Below, in pieces: positions 40,206 through 49,040 of a stretch of DNA of 64,000 nucleotides (within the stretch, counting starts at the first letter, position 1; every line of letters starts with the position of its first letter). The notes below the pieces were generated by a model. The model did no database searches and had not been told where the DNA came from. It saw only the letters and a program-made list of their open reading frames with translations. Both the position numbers and the translations under genes were made by a program. The DNA is from an uncultured Alistipes sp. Its GTDB lineage: Bacteria > Bacteroidota > Bacteroidia > Bacteroidales > Rikenellaceae. The DNA is taken from NCBI RefSeq assembly GCF_910580175.1, contig NZ_CAJTXD010000003.1, forward strand, positions 273,565-337,564. Reading direction: 5' to 3'.

Positions 40206-40682
40206 ATGGCAAAAGAGATTATTTATCTGACGGCGGAGGGCTACCGGAAGCTCAAAGAAGAACTCGATCACATGCGTTCCGTCGAGCGTCCGGCCATTTC
40301 GGCAGCCATTGCCGAAGCACGCGACAAGGGCGATCTGTCGGAGAACGCAGAATACGATGCGGCCCGCGAGGCCCAGGGGCTGCTGGAGATGCGCATCGCC
40401 AAGATGGAAGATACGATCGCCAATGCGCGGATCATCGACGAGTCGAAGATCGACAAGAGCAAGGTGCAGATATTGAGCAAAGTGACGCTTCTCAACCGCA
40501 ATACGGGCAAGCAGATGGTCTATACGATCGTCGCCGAGCACGAGGCCAACCTGCGCGAGGGCAAGCTGGCGATCGGCACGCCCATCGCCAAGGCGCTGCT
40601 GGGCCACAAGAAGGGCGACTGCGTGGAGGTCGAGGTGCCGGCCGGGACGGTGCATTTCGAGATTCTGGACATCAACATATGA
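40206..40682 (+). CDS. greA: Transcription elongation factor GreA
   Basis: A 158-residue protein. The N-terminal coiled coil (YLTAEGYRKLKEELDHM, RPAISAAIAEARDKGDLSENAEYDAA) with the acidic tip, and the C-terminal FKBP-like domain (GTPIAKALLGHKKGDCVEVEVPAG) are complete. It rescues backtracked RNA polymerase. Monocistronic. Confidence 0.97.
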   Translation: MAKEIIYLTAEGYRKLKEELDHMRSVERPAISAAIAEARDKGDLSENAEYDAAREAQGLLEMRIAKMEDTIANARIIDESKIDKSKVQILSKVTLLNRNTGKQMVYTIVAEHEANLREGKLAIGTPIAKALLGHKKGDCVEVEVPAGTVHFEILDINI

Positions 40683-40753
40683 CAACGCGCGGATGCGTCC
40701 GGACGGCGGAGCCGTCGGGGTGCATGCCTGCATACCTATTTGTCGGTATTTTG

Positions 40754-40795
40754 ACAGGGCTGCCTTGGGGGCAGTCCTGTTTTTTCATACTTTTG
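40754..40795 (+). promoter_or_regulatory. greA terminator overlapping the TonB receptor promoter
   Basis: An 11-bp stem ACAGGGCTGCC/GGCAGTCCTGT (one G-T pair) and T6 form a terminator (40754-40785). The loop TTG (40765-40767), a 20-bp spacer and TACTTTTG (40788-40795) form the next gene's promoter within the same bases. Confidence 0.65.
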
Positions 40796-40820
40796 CCCGC
40801 GAAACCATTGAAACCCGAAT

Positions 40821-43130
40821 ATGAAGAATATCTTCCTTTCCTTACTGCTGCTTGGAGCGTCGCTGTGCCGTGCGGTTGCGGCCGAAGCACCTCCCGCACA
40901 TACCGACGCCAATCTTGTAGGGCATGTCGTCGACCGCGACACGCGCGAGCATCTTCCGTTTGCAGCCGTGGCCATCGTGGGGACGGTCTACGGCACGGTA
41001 ACCGATGCGTCGGGCCATTATTTCCTCAAGAATCTGCCCGAAGGCCTCTGCACGGTCGAGGTGCGTGCGCTGGGCTATGCCACGGTGCAGCAGCAGGTCG
41101 TGCTGCGGGCGCACGAGACCCGGGAGGTCAACTTCGAGGCGACGCCTACCGGCATATCGATGGACGAAGTGGTCGTTTCGGCCAGCCGCACCGCCACCCT
41201 GCGGCGCGAGGCGCCTGCGCTGGTAAGCGTGTTGAACGCCGATCTTTTCGAGAAGACCAATTCGGCGTCGCTCGCCGGAGCGCTGTCGTTCCAGCCCGGC
41301 GTGCGTGTGGAGGACGATTGCCAGAACTGCGGCTTCGCTCAGGTGCGCATCAATGGTCTCGACGGCCATTATTCGCAGATTCTGGTCGACTCGCACCCCA
41401 TATTTTCGGCCCTGACGGGTGTCTACGGACTGGAACAGATTCCGGCCAACATGATCGAGCGCGTGGAGGTGCTGCGCGGCGGCGGGTCGGCGCTTTACGG
41501 CTCGTCGGCCATAGGCGGCACGATCAACATCATCACGCGCGAACCTTCGCGCAGCTCGGCGTCGCTTTCGCACACCCTCACTTCGATCGGTTGCCGGGGC
41601 GCCTACGACAACAATACGATGCTCAACGCTTCGTATGTTGCCGACAATCGCCGCGCGGGGCTTTGCGTTTTCGGGCAGAACCGCCATCGCTCCGGCTACG
41701 ATCACGACGGCGACGGATTCACTGAGCTGCCCGCCATCCGGTCGCAGTCGGTCGGATTGCGTTCGTTCTTGCGGACGGGCGCCCGTTCGCGCATTACGGC
41801 GCAATATCATCATGTGGCCGAATACCGGCGCGGAGGCGATCGGCTCGACCTGCCGCCCCACGAAGCGATGGTCGCCGAGCAGACCGACCATTCGATCGAC
41901 GGGGGCAGCCTGTCGTTCGATTTTTCGACGTCCGACCGCCGCGATCGGGTCAACCTCTATGCTTCGTTCCAGAACACCTCCCGCAGGAGCTACTACGGTT
42001 CGCAGCAAGACCCCGACGCTTACGGGCGTACGCACGATTTCACGGCGGCGACGGGTGCACAATATATCCATGCGTTCGAAAAACTATGGTTCATGCCCTC
42101 GGAACTTACCGTGGGGGCGGAGTACAGCTGCGATGACCTTTCCGACCGGTCGATCGGCTACGGCATGGCGACCGATCAGACGGTGCACATCGCGGGCGCT
42201 TATTTCCAGAACGAATGGAAAACGAAAAAGTGGTCGCTGCTCGTCGGCGGGCGGCTCGACAAGCATAGCATGGTCGGGCACGCCATCTTCAGCCCGCGCA
42301 TCAACGTGCGCTACAATCCCACCGAGTCGGTCAATCTGCGCGCAAGCTACGCCGGGGGCTATCGTGCGCCGCAGGCTTTCGACGAGGACATGCACATAGC
42401 CGTGGTGGGCGGCGAGCGGGTGCGCATCCGGCTGGCCGACGGACTCAGGGAGGAGCGCTCCCACAGCGTGAGCCTTTCGGCCGATCTCTACCGCAAGTTC
42501 GGCAGTGTGCAGACCAACTTGCTGGTCGAAGGGTTTTACACGAAGCTCGATGATGTGTTCGCCTTGCGCGATCTTTCCGAACCTGCGGACGACGGCTCTA
42601 CGATCCGCGAACGATACAACGGTTCGGGCGCCACGGTCGCCGGAGTCAATATCGAGGGCCGCGCCATCTTCAGCCGCTGGTTCGAGTTGCAGGCCGGCAT
42701 GACATGGCAGCAGAGCCGTTATCAAGAACCCGAATATTGGAGCGAAGACGAGACGGCGGCTCCCGTGCGGCGCATGTTCCGCACGCCCGACATGTATGGC
42801 TATTTTACGGCCGCGATCAAGCCCTGGCGGACGCTCGCCGTCGATGTGACGGGCAGCTGCACGGGCGAAATGCTGGTCCAGCATATGGCCGGCTCGGGCA
42901 CCGACCGCGACGTGGCCGTGACGACGCCCCGTTTTTTCGACATGGGTGTCCGCCTGAGCTACGATCTGCGTATCTACAAGGAGTTTACGATGCAATTCTA
43001 TGCCGGCGTGCAGAACCTTTTCAATGCTTATCAAAAGGATTTCGACCGCGGTGCCGACCGCGATTCGGGCTATGTTTACGGCCCCTCGCTTCCGCGCAGC
43101 TGGTTTGTCGGGGTCAAATTGAGTTTTTGA
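40821..43130 (+). CDS. TonB-dependent outer membrane receptor
   Basis: A 769-residue receptor. Signal peptide to about residue 22, a carboxypeptidase-regulatory-like domain at about 32-115 (VGHVVDRDTREHLPFAAVAIVG), plug at about 120-235 (VVVSASRT, SALYGSSAIGGTINIIT), and a barrel ending in WFVGVKLSF. The plug has a Cys pair, DDCQNCGFAQVRINGLDG, seen in iron/heme-type bacteroidete receptors. No SusD, TonB or transporter partner is adjacent, so the substrate is not assigned; a glycan-type SusC is unlikely. Confidence 0.93.
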   Translation: MKNIFLSLLLLGASLCRAVAAEAPPAHTDANLVGHVVDRDTREHLPFAAVAIVGTVYGTVTDASGHYFLKNLPEGLCTVEVRALGYATVQQQVVLRAHETREVNFEATPTGISMDEVVVSASRTATLRREAPALVSVLNADLFEKTNSASLAGALSFQPGVRVEDDCQNCGFAQVRINGLDGHYSQILVDSHPIFSALTGVYGLEQIPANMIERVEVLRGGGSALYGSSAIGGTINIITREPSRSSASLSHTLTSIGCRGAYDNNTMLNASYVADNRRAGLCVFGQNRHRSGYDHDGDGFTELPAIRSQSVGLRSFLRTGARSRITAQYHHVAEYRRGGDRLDLPPHEAMVAEQTDHSIDGGSLSFDFSTSDRRDRVNLYASFQNTSRRSYYGSQQDPDAYGRTHDFTAATGAQYIHAFEKLWFMPSELTVGAEYSCDDLSDRSIGYGMATDQTVHIAGAYFQNEWKTKKWSLLVGGRLDKHSMVGHAIFSPRINVRYNPTESVNLRASYAGGYRAPQAFDEDMHIAVVGGERVRIRLADGLREERSHSVSLSADLYRKFGSVQTNLLVEGFYTKLDDVFALRDLSEPADDGSTIRERYNGSGATVAGVNIEGRAIFSRWFELQAGMTWQQSRYQEPEYWSEDETAAPVRRMFRTPDMYGYFTAAIKPWRTLAVDVTGSCTGEMLVQHMAGSGTDRDVAVTTPRFFDMGVRLSYDLRIYKEFTMQFYAGVQNLFNAYQKDFDRGADRDSGYVYGPSLPRSWFVGVKLSF

Positions 43131-43240
43131 CGGATGCTCTGTCGGGCGACCGGTGCAACCCGATTCGGCGGGTATGGAAATTACGAATAGGCCGCCGCGA
43201 ATGCAGTGATTGCGAATGCGGACGCTGTGACTATGAAAGA

Positions 43241-43279
43241 ATCGCCCCTGCCGCAACATACGGCAGGGGCGATGGTTTT
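43241..43279. terminator. Terminator after the TonB receptor
   Basis: Perfect 13-bp stem ATCGCCCCTGCCG/CGGCAGGGGCGAT, loop of 7, followed by GGTTTTC. The T-run is short. Confidence 0.7.
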
Positions 43280-43375
43280 CAGAAGCGTTCGGCCGGCCTT
43301 TTCTTCGGCGGCGCGGTTCTCGCGTCTTTTGCGGCAAAAGGCTTCGCAACTCTCTTGCCGCCCGGCGCCGAACGG

Positions 43376-44317
43376 CTACAATGCTTTGATTTCGTGCAGG
43401 ATGTTATTTGTCTTCCGCACGGCAGCGGCCGACTCGGCGAACTTGCTCTCCTCTTTCTTGGTCAGCTCGATTTCCACGATCTTCTCGATGCCCTTGCGGC
43501 CGATGATCGCAGGCACGCCGATGCAGATGTCGTTCTGGCCGTACTCGCCCTCCAGGTAGCACGAGCAGGGGATCAGCTTCTTCTGATCGTTGAGGATCGC
43601 TTCGACCATCATCGATGCGGCGGCTCCCGGAGCATACCAGGCCGAGGTGCCGATGAGCTTGGTCAGCGTGGCGCCGCCTACCATCGTGGCGGCGACGGCC
43701 TCCTGCAACTTCTTCTTCGATGCGAACTGCGTCACGGGTACGCCGTTGACCGTGGCTTTCGAGAGCAGCGGGATCATCGTCGTATCGCCGTGACCGCCGA
43801 TGACCATGCCGTCGATGTTGTTGATGTTGGCACGTGTGGCTTTGGCCAGGTAGCATTTGAAGCGCGATGAGTCGAGTGCGCCGCCCATGCCGATGATGCG
43901 GTTCTTCGGCAGCCCCGAAGTCTTGAGCGCCAGGTAGGTAAGCGTATCCATCGGGTTGGCTACCACGATGATGATCGCCCGCGGCGAGTATTTCACGATC
44001 TGCTCGATGACGCCCTTCATGATGTTGGCGTTCGTGCCGATGAGTTCCTCGCGCGTCATGCCCGGCTTGCGGGGAATACCCGAGGTAATGACCACCACGT
44101 CCGAGTTGGCCGTTTTCTTGTAGTCGTTGGTCGCGCCGGTGAGCTTGGTGTCGAAATCCATCAACGTCGAAGTCTGGTACATGTCCAGCATTTTACCCTC
44201 CGACAAGCCCTCCTTGATGTCGACAAGAACTACTTCGCTTGCCACTTCGCGGCAAGCCATCACGTTTGCGCAGGTGGCGCCTACGGCGCCGGCTCCTACA
44301 ACGGTAACTTTAGACAT
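43376..44317 (-). CDS. mdh: Malate dehydrogenase
   Basis: A 313-residue LDH-like malate dehydrogenase of the TCA/reductive branch. VVGAGAVGATCAN is the NAD-binding motif; the substrate arginines lie in SGIPRKPGMTREELIG; MGGALDSSRF and the catalytic His of IGGHGDTTMIP are visible. Monocistronic or read with gcvH upstream (175-base gap). Confidence 0.95.
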   Translation of the reverse strand: MSKVTVVGAGAVGATCANVMACREVASEVVLVDIKEGLSEGKMLDMYQTSTLMDFDTKLTGATNDYKKTANSDVVVITSGIPRKPGMTREELIGTNANIMKGVIEQIVKYSPRAIIIVVANPMDTLTYLALKTSGLPKNRIIGMGGALDSSRFKCYLAKATRANINNIDGMVIGGHGDTTMIPLLSKATVNGVPVTQFASKKKLQEAVAATMVGGATLTKLIGTSAWYAPGAAASMMVEAILNDQKKLIPCSCYLEGEYGQNDICIGVPAIIGRKGIEKIVEIELTKKEESKFAESAAAVRKTNNILHEIKAL

Positions 44318-44492
44318 ATTGTTTCTTCAGTTAAGTTTGTTTGGCTTCGTTTGCATGGTGCGCCGCCGTTCTGCGGCTGTTTCGCCCCTCCGTTCGGACT
44401 GCTGCGTCCGGATTCTGCGCGACGCATAATCTCCTCGCACTTCCTTTGTGGAAAGGGGGGCTCCGGCTCCGGCCGGTCGGCGGCACCGCAGC

Positions 44493-44870
44493 CTAACCGA
44501 TCAGCTCCTGGTACTTCTCCGGCGTCAGCAGCGCGTCGTAGTCGGCCGGCTCCGCCACCTTGACTTTGACCAGCCAGCCTTCGCCGTAGGCGTCCTTGTT
44601 GACGATCGACGGGTCGGCATCCACGGCCGGGTTGAATTCTACGATTTCGCCGCCCACGGGCAAGAATGCGTCGCTCACGGTTTTGACGGCTTCGATCAAG
44701 CCGAAGACTTCGCCTGCGGCGAGCGTCTCGCCTACGGTAGGCACGTCGACGAATACGATGTCGCCCAATTGGCTCTGTGCGAAGTCCGTGATGCCTATCA
44801 CGGCCGTGTCGCCCTCAAGCCGGCACCACTCGTGGTCGCTGGAGTATTTCAGATCGGCAGGTACGTTCAT
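44493..44870 (-). CDS. gcvH: Glycine cleavage system H protein
   Basis: A 125-residue lipoyl carrier. The lipoylated lysine is K63 in GLIEAVKTVSDAFLP. It shuttles the aminomethyl group between GcvP, GcvT and GcvL, none of which is in the window. A minus-strand -7 box TATATTTG lies at 44900-44907. Confidence 0.95.
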   Translation of the reverse strand: MNVPADLKYSSDHEWCRLEGDTAVIGITDFAQSQLGDIVFVDVPTVGETLAAGEVFGLIEAVKTVSDAFLPVGGEIVEFNPAVDADPSIVNKDAYGEGWLVKVKVAEPADYDALLTPEKYQELIG

Positions 44871-44899
44871 AATGACTGAATTTTGTGATTTTCCAGTTG

Positions 44900-44907
44900 C
44901 AAATATA
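44900..44907 (-). promoter_or_regulatory. Candidate -7 box of gcvH
   Basis: TATATTTG on the minus strand, 30 bases before the start codon. No clear -33 box. Confidence 0.5.
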
Positions 44908-44998
44908 ATTGTTATTTTGATAACAGCAAGGGCTTTCCCGATTATTTATTCAGGTAGGATCGGAACTTTTTTGTTCCGATCGGCTGGACGGGGCGTTT

Positions 44999-45718
44999 TT
45001 ACTCCCTCACGAATTCGATTTCGCGGAAAAGATAGGCGCCGCAGGAGCCGTCGGCATGGCGCAGAAGCAGCTCGCCCGAAGGGCGCACGCCTTCGATCGC
45101 GGCCTCGATGCGGGTGCCGTCGGGCAGGAGGTAGGGGCGGCGTTCGCCCAGGCGGTACATGCGGCTGCAATATGCCTCTTGCAGAGCGCTTTTTTCGCCC
45201 CGTTCGAGCGATTCGTAGCGGTCGCGGCATTTGCGGAGGAAGGTGTCGAGCACTTCGGCCCGGTCGAACGTGCGGCCGGCGAGCTGCGCCATCGACACGG
45301 GGTTGGGCAGCGCCGGGTCGAAAACCGTTTGGTTGACGTTGATGCCGATGCCTGCGATCGACCGAACCAGCAGGGGGCCAGAACAATTGTTTTCGATGAG
45401 CATGCCCACTATTTTGCGGTCGCCTGCGTAGATGTCGTTCGTCCATTTGATGCGCGTGTCGATGCCGTAGTCGGCGAACGTGTCGACGAGCGCCAGGGAG
45501 ATGGCTTCGGAGAGCATGAATTGCTCGCCGACGGGCAGGAAACACGGTTCGAGCACGATGGAGAACGTGAGGTTCTCGCCCTCGGGGCTGTGCCACGCAT
45601 GGCCGCGCTGGCCGCGGCCGGCGGTCTGCCGCTCGGCCCACACCACGTCGCCGTGGCGGTATCGTGCATCGCGTGCCTCGTCGTTGGTCGACGTGGTGGA
45701 AGCGAGCCTGTAAATCAT
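44999..45718 (-). CDS. birA: Biotin-[acetyl-CoA-carboxylase] ligase (BirA, no DNA-binding domain)
   Basis: A 239-residue ligase. The ATP/biotin motif is GRGQRGHAWHSPEGEN, with KWTNDIYAGDRKIVGMLIEN and GIGINVN. There is no N-terminal helix-turn-helix, so it is not a repressor. ATG 45718 is chosen over 45742; it gives an ATGA overlap with the upstream gene's stop. Confidence 0.92.
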   Translation of the reverse strand: MIYRLASTTSTNDEARDARYRHGDVVWAERQTAGRGQRGHAWHSPEGENLTFSIVLEPCFLPVGEQFMLSEAISLALVDTFADYGIDTRIKWTNDIYAGDRKIVGMLIENNCSGPLLVRSIAGIGINVNQTVFDPALPNPVSMAQLAGRTFDRAEVLDTFLRKCRDRYESLERGEKSALQEAYCSRMYRLGERRPYLLPDGTRIEAAIEGVRPSGELLLRHADGSCGAYLFREIEFVRE

Positions 45719-46383
45719 AAAATTTGTTCCTGCCCGTTCCATATATTATACGATTCTTGCTCCAGCTGAGCACGAGTATAAGTTTGTTGTCGGTAGTTTT
45801 TTTCTGATTGAAGAACAAATTTACCGTTAGTAATTTTATAAGTCCTACTCATCCTCGATGCCGGAAAACTGCTGAAATCGGCAAACGATATGGAATTGGA
45901 CGCAAGGGGTTTCAACATATGAATGATTACTTCATAACTCCCTGTAATCTCATATTGTTTGACGGCAATTCCGGGAAAACACCAGACACTTGCCTCCAAC
46001 GTATCCAGCACATTGCCTTTGGAATCGACGATGACCAGCATGTCGGTCAAATAGTCGGTCGGGCCACCGAAGCTGGCGACGAACAAATAATAAGGAGTAT
46101 TAGGAATACGGAATTTGGCATAGCTGTCCGGGGCCAACTCCTCCGTATCGGCCATAAAATAAGAGGTGCATTGTATGTCCTCGTAGAGTTTCGCCGAGAT
46201 GTGTCCTTTGTAATTAGGAATGCCGTACGATCGTTTGGTTATGTCTTTAGCAGCTTTGAACGGCACGCCGGTCGTCGGCATGTCGGCCACCAAGTGCGCA
46301 AACGGAGCTTGAGCCTGAACGTCGATCCGAGCTAAAACCGCAACGACGGCAAGTATAAATGCTTTTTTCACCGTCGCATTCAT
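45715..46383 (-). CDS. Secreted protein of unknown function, AT-richer than its neighbours
   Basis: A 222-residue protein with a signal peptide (cleavage after about VQAQA, residue 26). The mature part is rich in aromatic and polar residues (YYLFVASFGGPTDYL, SYEVIIHMLKPLASNS) and is probably all-beta. No family is recognised. It overlaps both neighbours by four bases (ATGA with purB upstream and birA downstream). Base composition and codon use are visibly more AT-rich than in purB or birA, suggesting later insertion into the unit. Confidence 0.75.
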   Translation of the reverse strand: MNATVKKAFILAVVAVLARIDVQAQAPFAHLVADMPTTGVPFKAAKDITKRSYGIPNYKGHISAKLYEDIQCTSYFMADTEELAPDSYAKFRIPNTPYYLFVASFGGPTDYLTDMLVIVDSKGNVLDTLEASVWCFPGIAVKQYEITGSYEVIIHMLKPLASNSISFADFSSFPASRMSRTYKITNGKFVLQSEKNYRQQTYTRAQLEQESYNIWNGQEQIL

Positions 46384-47726
46384 TCGTATATTCCCGTATA
46401 CGTCGCCGGCGTGAGGGCGCGCAGCTCGTCCTTGACCGTTTCGGCGACGTCGAGCGTTTCGATGAACTCGGCGATCGTCTCGGCCGTGATGCGGGCATTG
46501 GTGCGGGTCAGGGCCTTGAGCGCTTCGTAGGGCTTGGGGTAGCCCTCGCGGCGCAGGATGGTTTGGATGCCTTCCGCCACCACGGCCCAGTTCTGCTCCA
46601 GGTCGCGGTCGAGCGCCTCGCGGTTGAGGATCAGCTTGCCGAGGCCTTTGAGCAGCGATTGCAGCGCGATGACCGAGTGGGCGATCGGCACGCCGATGTT
46701 GCGCAGCACGGTCGAGTCGGTCAGGTCGCGCTGGAGCCGCGAGACGGGCAGCTTGGCTGCCAAATGTTCGTAGACGGCGTTGGCGATGCCCAGGTTGCCC
46801 TCGGCGTTCTCGAAGTCGATGGGGTTGACCTTGTGGGGCATGGCGCTCGATCCTACTTCGCCGGCCTTGATCCGCTGCTTGAAGTATTCTTGGGAAATAT
46901 ACATCCACATGTCGCGCGCCAGGTCGATGAGGATGGTGTCGATGCGCTTGAGGTTGTCGAAGATGGCCGCCAGGTTGTCGTAGTGTTCGATCTGGGTGGT
47001 GTACTGCGAGCGGGTCAGCCCCAGTTTTTCGGTCACGAACCGGTTGGCGAATGCTGCCCAGTCGATGTCGGGGTAGGCAGCGCGGTGGGCATTGAAATTG
47101 CCCGTCGCCCCGCCGAACTTGGCCGGCACGGCGATGCCGTGCAGCATAGCGAGCTGTTTTTCGATCCGCTCCACGAAGACCATCATCTCCTTGCCCAGCG
47201 TCGTGGGGGAGGCGGGCTGCCCGTGGGTGCGGGCCAGCATCGGCACAGCGCGCCACTCCTCGGCCAGGGCGGCCAGCTTGTCGCGCACCTCCTCGATCTC
47301 CGGGTAGTAGACGCTGTTGAGGGCATCCTTGAGCGACAGCGGAATCGACGTGTTGTTGATGTCCTGGGACGTAAGACCGAAGTGTACGAACTCTTTGCAG
47401 TCGTTCAGCCCGAGCGTCTCCATCTTCTCCTTGATGATGTATTCGACAGCCTTCACGTCGTGGTTCGTGACCCCCTCGATCTCCTTGACGCGCTGGGCAT
47501 CGGCGGGCGAAAAATCGAGGTAGAGCGCACGCAGGGCCGCGAACTTCGAACGATCGACGCCGGCCAGCTGGGGCAGCGGCAGTTCGCACAGGGCGATGAA
47601 ATATTCGATTTCGACGCGGATGCGGTAGCGGATGAGCGCCTGCTCGGAAAAATAATCGGCCAGTTTTTCCGTTTTGTTCCGGTAGCGCCCGTCGACGGGC
47701 GAAATGGCGGTCAGAGCATTCAACAT
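46380..47726 (-). CDS. purB: Adenylosuccinate lyase
   Basis: A 448-residue enzyme acting twice in purine synthesis. Signature SSAMPHKVNPIDFENAEGN, plus MLARTHGQPASPTTLGKE. ATG 47726 (MLNALTAISPVDGRY) aligns with the family start; an upstream ATG at 47747 would add seven residues. Confidence 0.94.
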   Translation of the reverse strand: MLNALTAISPVDGRYRNKTEKLADYFSEQALIRYRIRVEIEYFIALCELPLPQLAGVDRSKFAALRALYLDFSPADAQRVKEIEGVTNHDVKAVEYIIKEKMETLGLNDCKEFVHFGLTSQDINNTSIPLSLKDALNSVYYPEIEEVRDKLAALAEEWRAVPMLARTHGQPASPTTLGKEMMVFVERIEKQLAMLHGIAVPAKFGGATGNFNAHRAAYPDIDWAAFANRFVTEKLGLTRSQYTTQIEHYDNLAAIFDNLKRIDTILIDLARDMWMYISQEYFKQRIKAGEVGSSAMPHKVNPIDFENAEGNLGIANAVYEHLAAKLPVSRLQRDLTDSTVLRNIGVPIAHSVIALQSLLKGLGKLILNREALDRDLEQNWAVVAEGIQTILRREGYPKPYEALKALTRTNARITAETIAEFIETLDVAETVKDELRALTPATYTGIYE

Positions 47727-47755
47727 GATGGGCTTGGTTTTGTTCATTCTGGCGT

Positions 47756-47802
47756 CAAATTTAAGACAATAAATTGAATTACGCATAATTTTCTTACCTT
47801 TG
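47756..47802. promoter_or_regulatory. Back-to-back promoters of purB (-) and the DUF4834 gene (+)
   Basis: Plus: TTG (47774-47776), 18-bp spacer, TACCTTTG (47795-47802). Minus: TAAATTTG (47756-47763), -33 box unclear. The boxes face away from each other within 47 bases. Confidence 0.6.
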
Positions 47803-47840
47803 CCAATCGGAAATTCCGACCGAACGATACTTTTTCGACC

Positions 47841-48248
47841 ATGCGATTCTTATCGGCGATCATTGATGCCCTGGCTGCGTTCGTGCAGCGCAACCCCTTG
47901 ATGGTGTTGCTGCTGTTCGTTCTGGCGTTGTTCGCGCCGGCGCTGGTCAAAGGCATTGCGGTCTTTATTTTGTATGCGCTTATGGGCATTGTGCTGGCGG
48001 CCGTTCTTCTGGCCGTTCTGCTCCGCTGGCGGATCCGTCGGGTGCGCCGGGAGATGGAGGAGCAGTTCCGCGGGTTCCGTTCGGGGGACGATCCTTTTTC
48101 CGGGATGTCGTCCGATCCCTTTTCCGGGGGGCGCCGCGCCTCCCGGGAGGGCGATGTCAAGGTGCATCGCACGCCCGACGCACCTGGCAAGCGGGTGGCG
48201 TCCGACGTGGGCGACTATGTGGAGTTCGAGGAGACCGGGAAACGATGA
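47841..48248 (+). CDS. DUF4834 family protein
   Basis: A 135-residue protein with two hydrophobic helices (about residues 18-60), then a basic segment WRIRRVRREMEEQFRGF and a polar tail ending in DYVEFEE, as in DUF4834. Function is unknown. It precedes mlaE by 48 bases and may be in its operon. Confidence 0.82.
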   Translation: MRFLSAIIDALAAFVQRNPLMVLLLFVLALFAPALVKGIAVFILYALMGIVLAAVLLAVLLRWRIRRVRREMEEQFRGFRSGDDPFSGMSSDPFSGGRRASREGDVKVHRTPDAPGKRVASDVGDYVEFEETGKR

Positions 48249-48296
48249 ATCCGGTCGAGAATATGAAAATCTGACTATTGAGAATTCGGAGTGCCT

Positions 48297-49040
48297 ATGT
48301 TTCGTTTTTTTGCACCGATAGGGCGCTATTTCATCTTGATGGGCAAGGTCTTTTCCCGGCCCGAGAAAGGCGCGATCTACCGCCGGCGCATCATCTATGA
48401 AATGGAGGCGCTGGGCGTCGACTCGATCGGCCTGACGGCCATCATTTCGGTCTTCATCGGCGCCGTCATCACGTTGCAGATGTGCATCAACCTCGAATCG
48501 CCGTTCATTCCGCGGTCGCTGGTGGGCTATGCCACGCGCGAAACCATGATCCTGGAGTTCTCCTCCACGGTCGTGGCGCTGATCCTCTCCGGCAAGGTGG
48601 GGTCGAGCATCGCTTCGGAGATCGGTACGATGCGCATTACCGAGCAGATCGATGCGCTGGAGATCATGGGCGTCAATTCGGCGTCGTATCTCATTCTGCC
48701 CAAGATCGTCGCCGCCGTGTTCTTCTTTCCGTTTCTGACGATCCTTTCGATCCTGATCGGCATCGCCGGCGGCTGGGCTATTTCCTACCTCACGGGGATC
48801 ATGATCCCGGCCGATTATGTGGACGGCCTGCTGATGGATTTCAAACCCTATTCGATCACTTATTCGCTCATCAAGACGGCCGTCTTCGCGTTCCTCATCG
48901 CGTCGATTTCGTCGTTCTTCGGCTACTACGCCAAGGGCAATTCGCTGGAGGTGGGTGCCGCATCGACGCGCGCCGTGGTAATCGGGTCGGTGGTCATCAT
49001 GATCTTCAACCTGATGCTTACCCAGATATTGCTTATATGA
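48297..49040 (+). CDS. mlaE: MlaE-type lipid transport permease
   Basis: A 247-residue permease. Family motifs include EMEALGVDSIGLTAIISVFIGAV and SGKVGSSIASEIGTMRITEQIDALE (the MlaE coupling region), and about five membrane helices. It belongs to an ABC system that moves phospholipids between inner and outer membrane. ATG 48297 is chosen over a GTG at 48291. It overlaps mlaF by four bases. Confidence 0.93.
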   Translation: MFRFFAPIGRYFILMGKVFSRPEKGAIYRRRIIYEMEALGVDSIGLTAIISVFIGAVITLQMCINLESPFIPRSLVGYATRETMILEFSSTVVALILSGKVGSSIASEIGTMRITEQIDALEIMGVNSASYLILPKIVAAVFFFPFLTILSILIGIAGGWAISYLTGIMIPADYVDGLLMDFKPYSITYSLIKTAVFAFLIASISSFFGYYAKGNSLEVGAASTRAVVIGSVVIMIFNLMLTQILLI

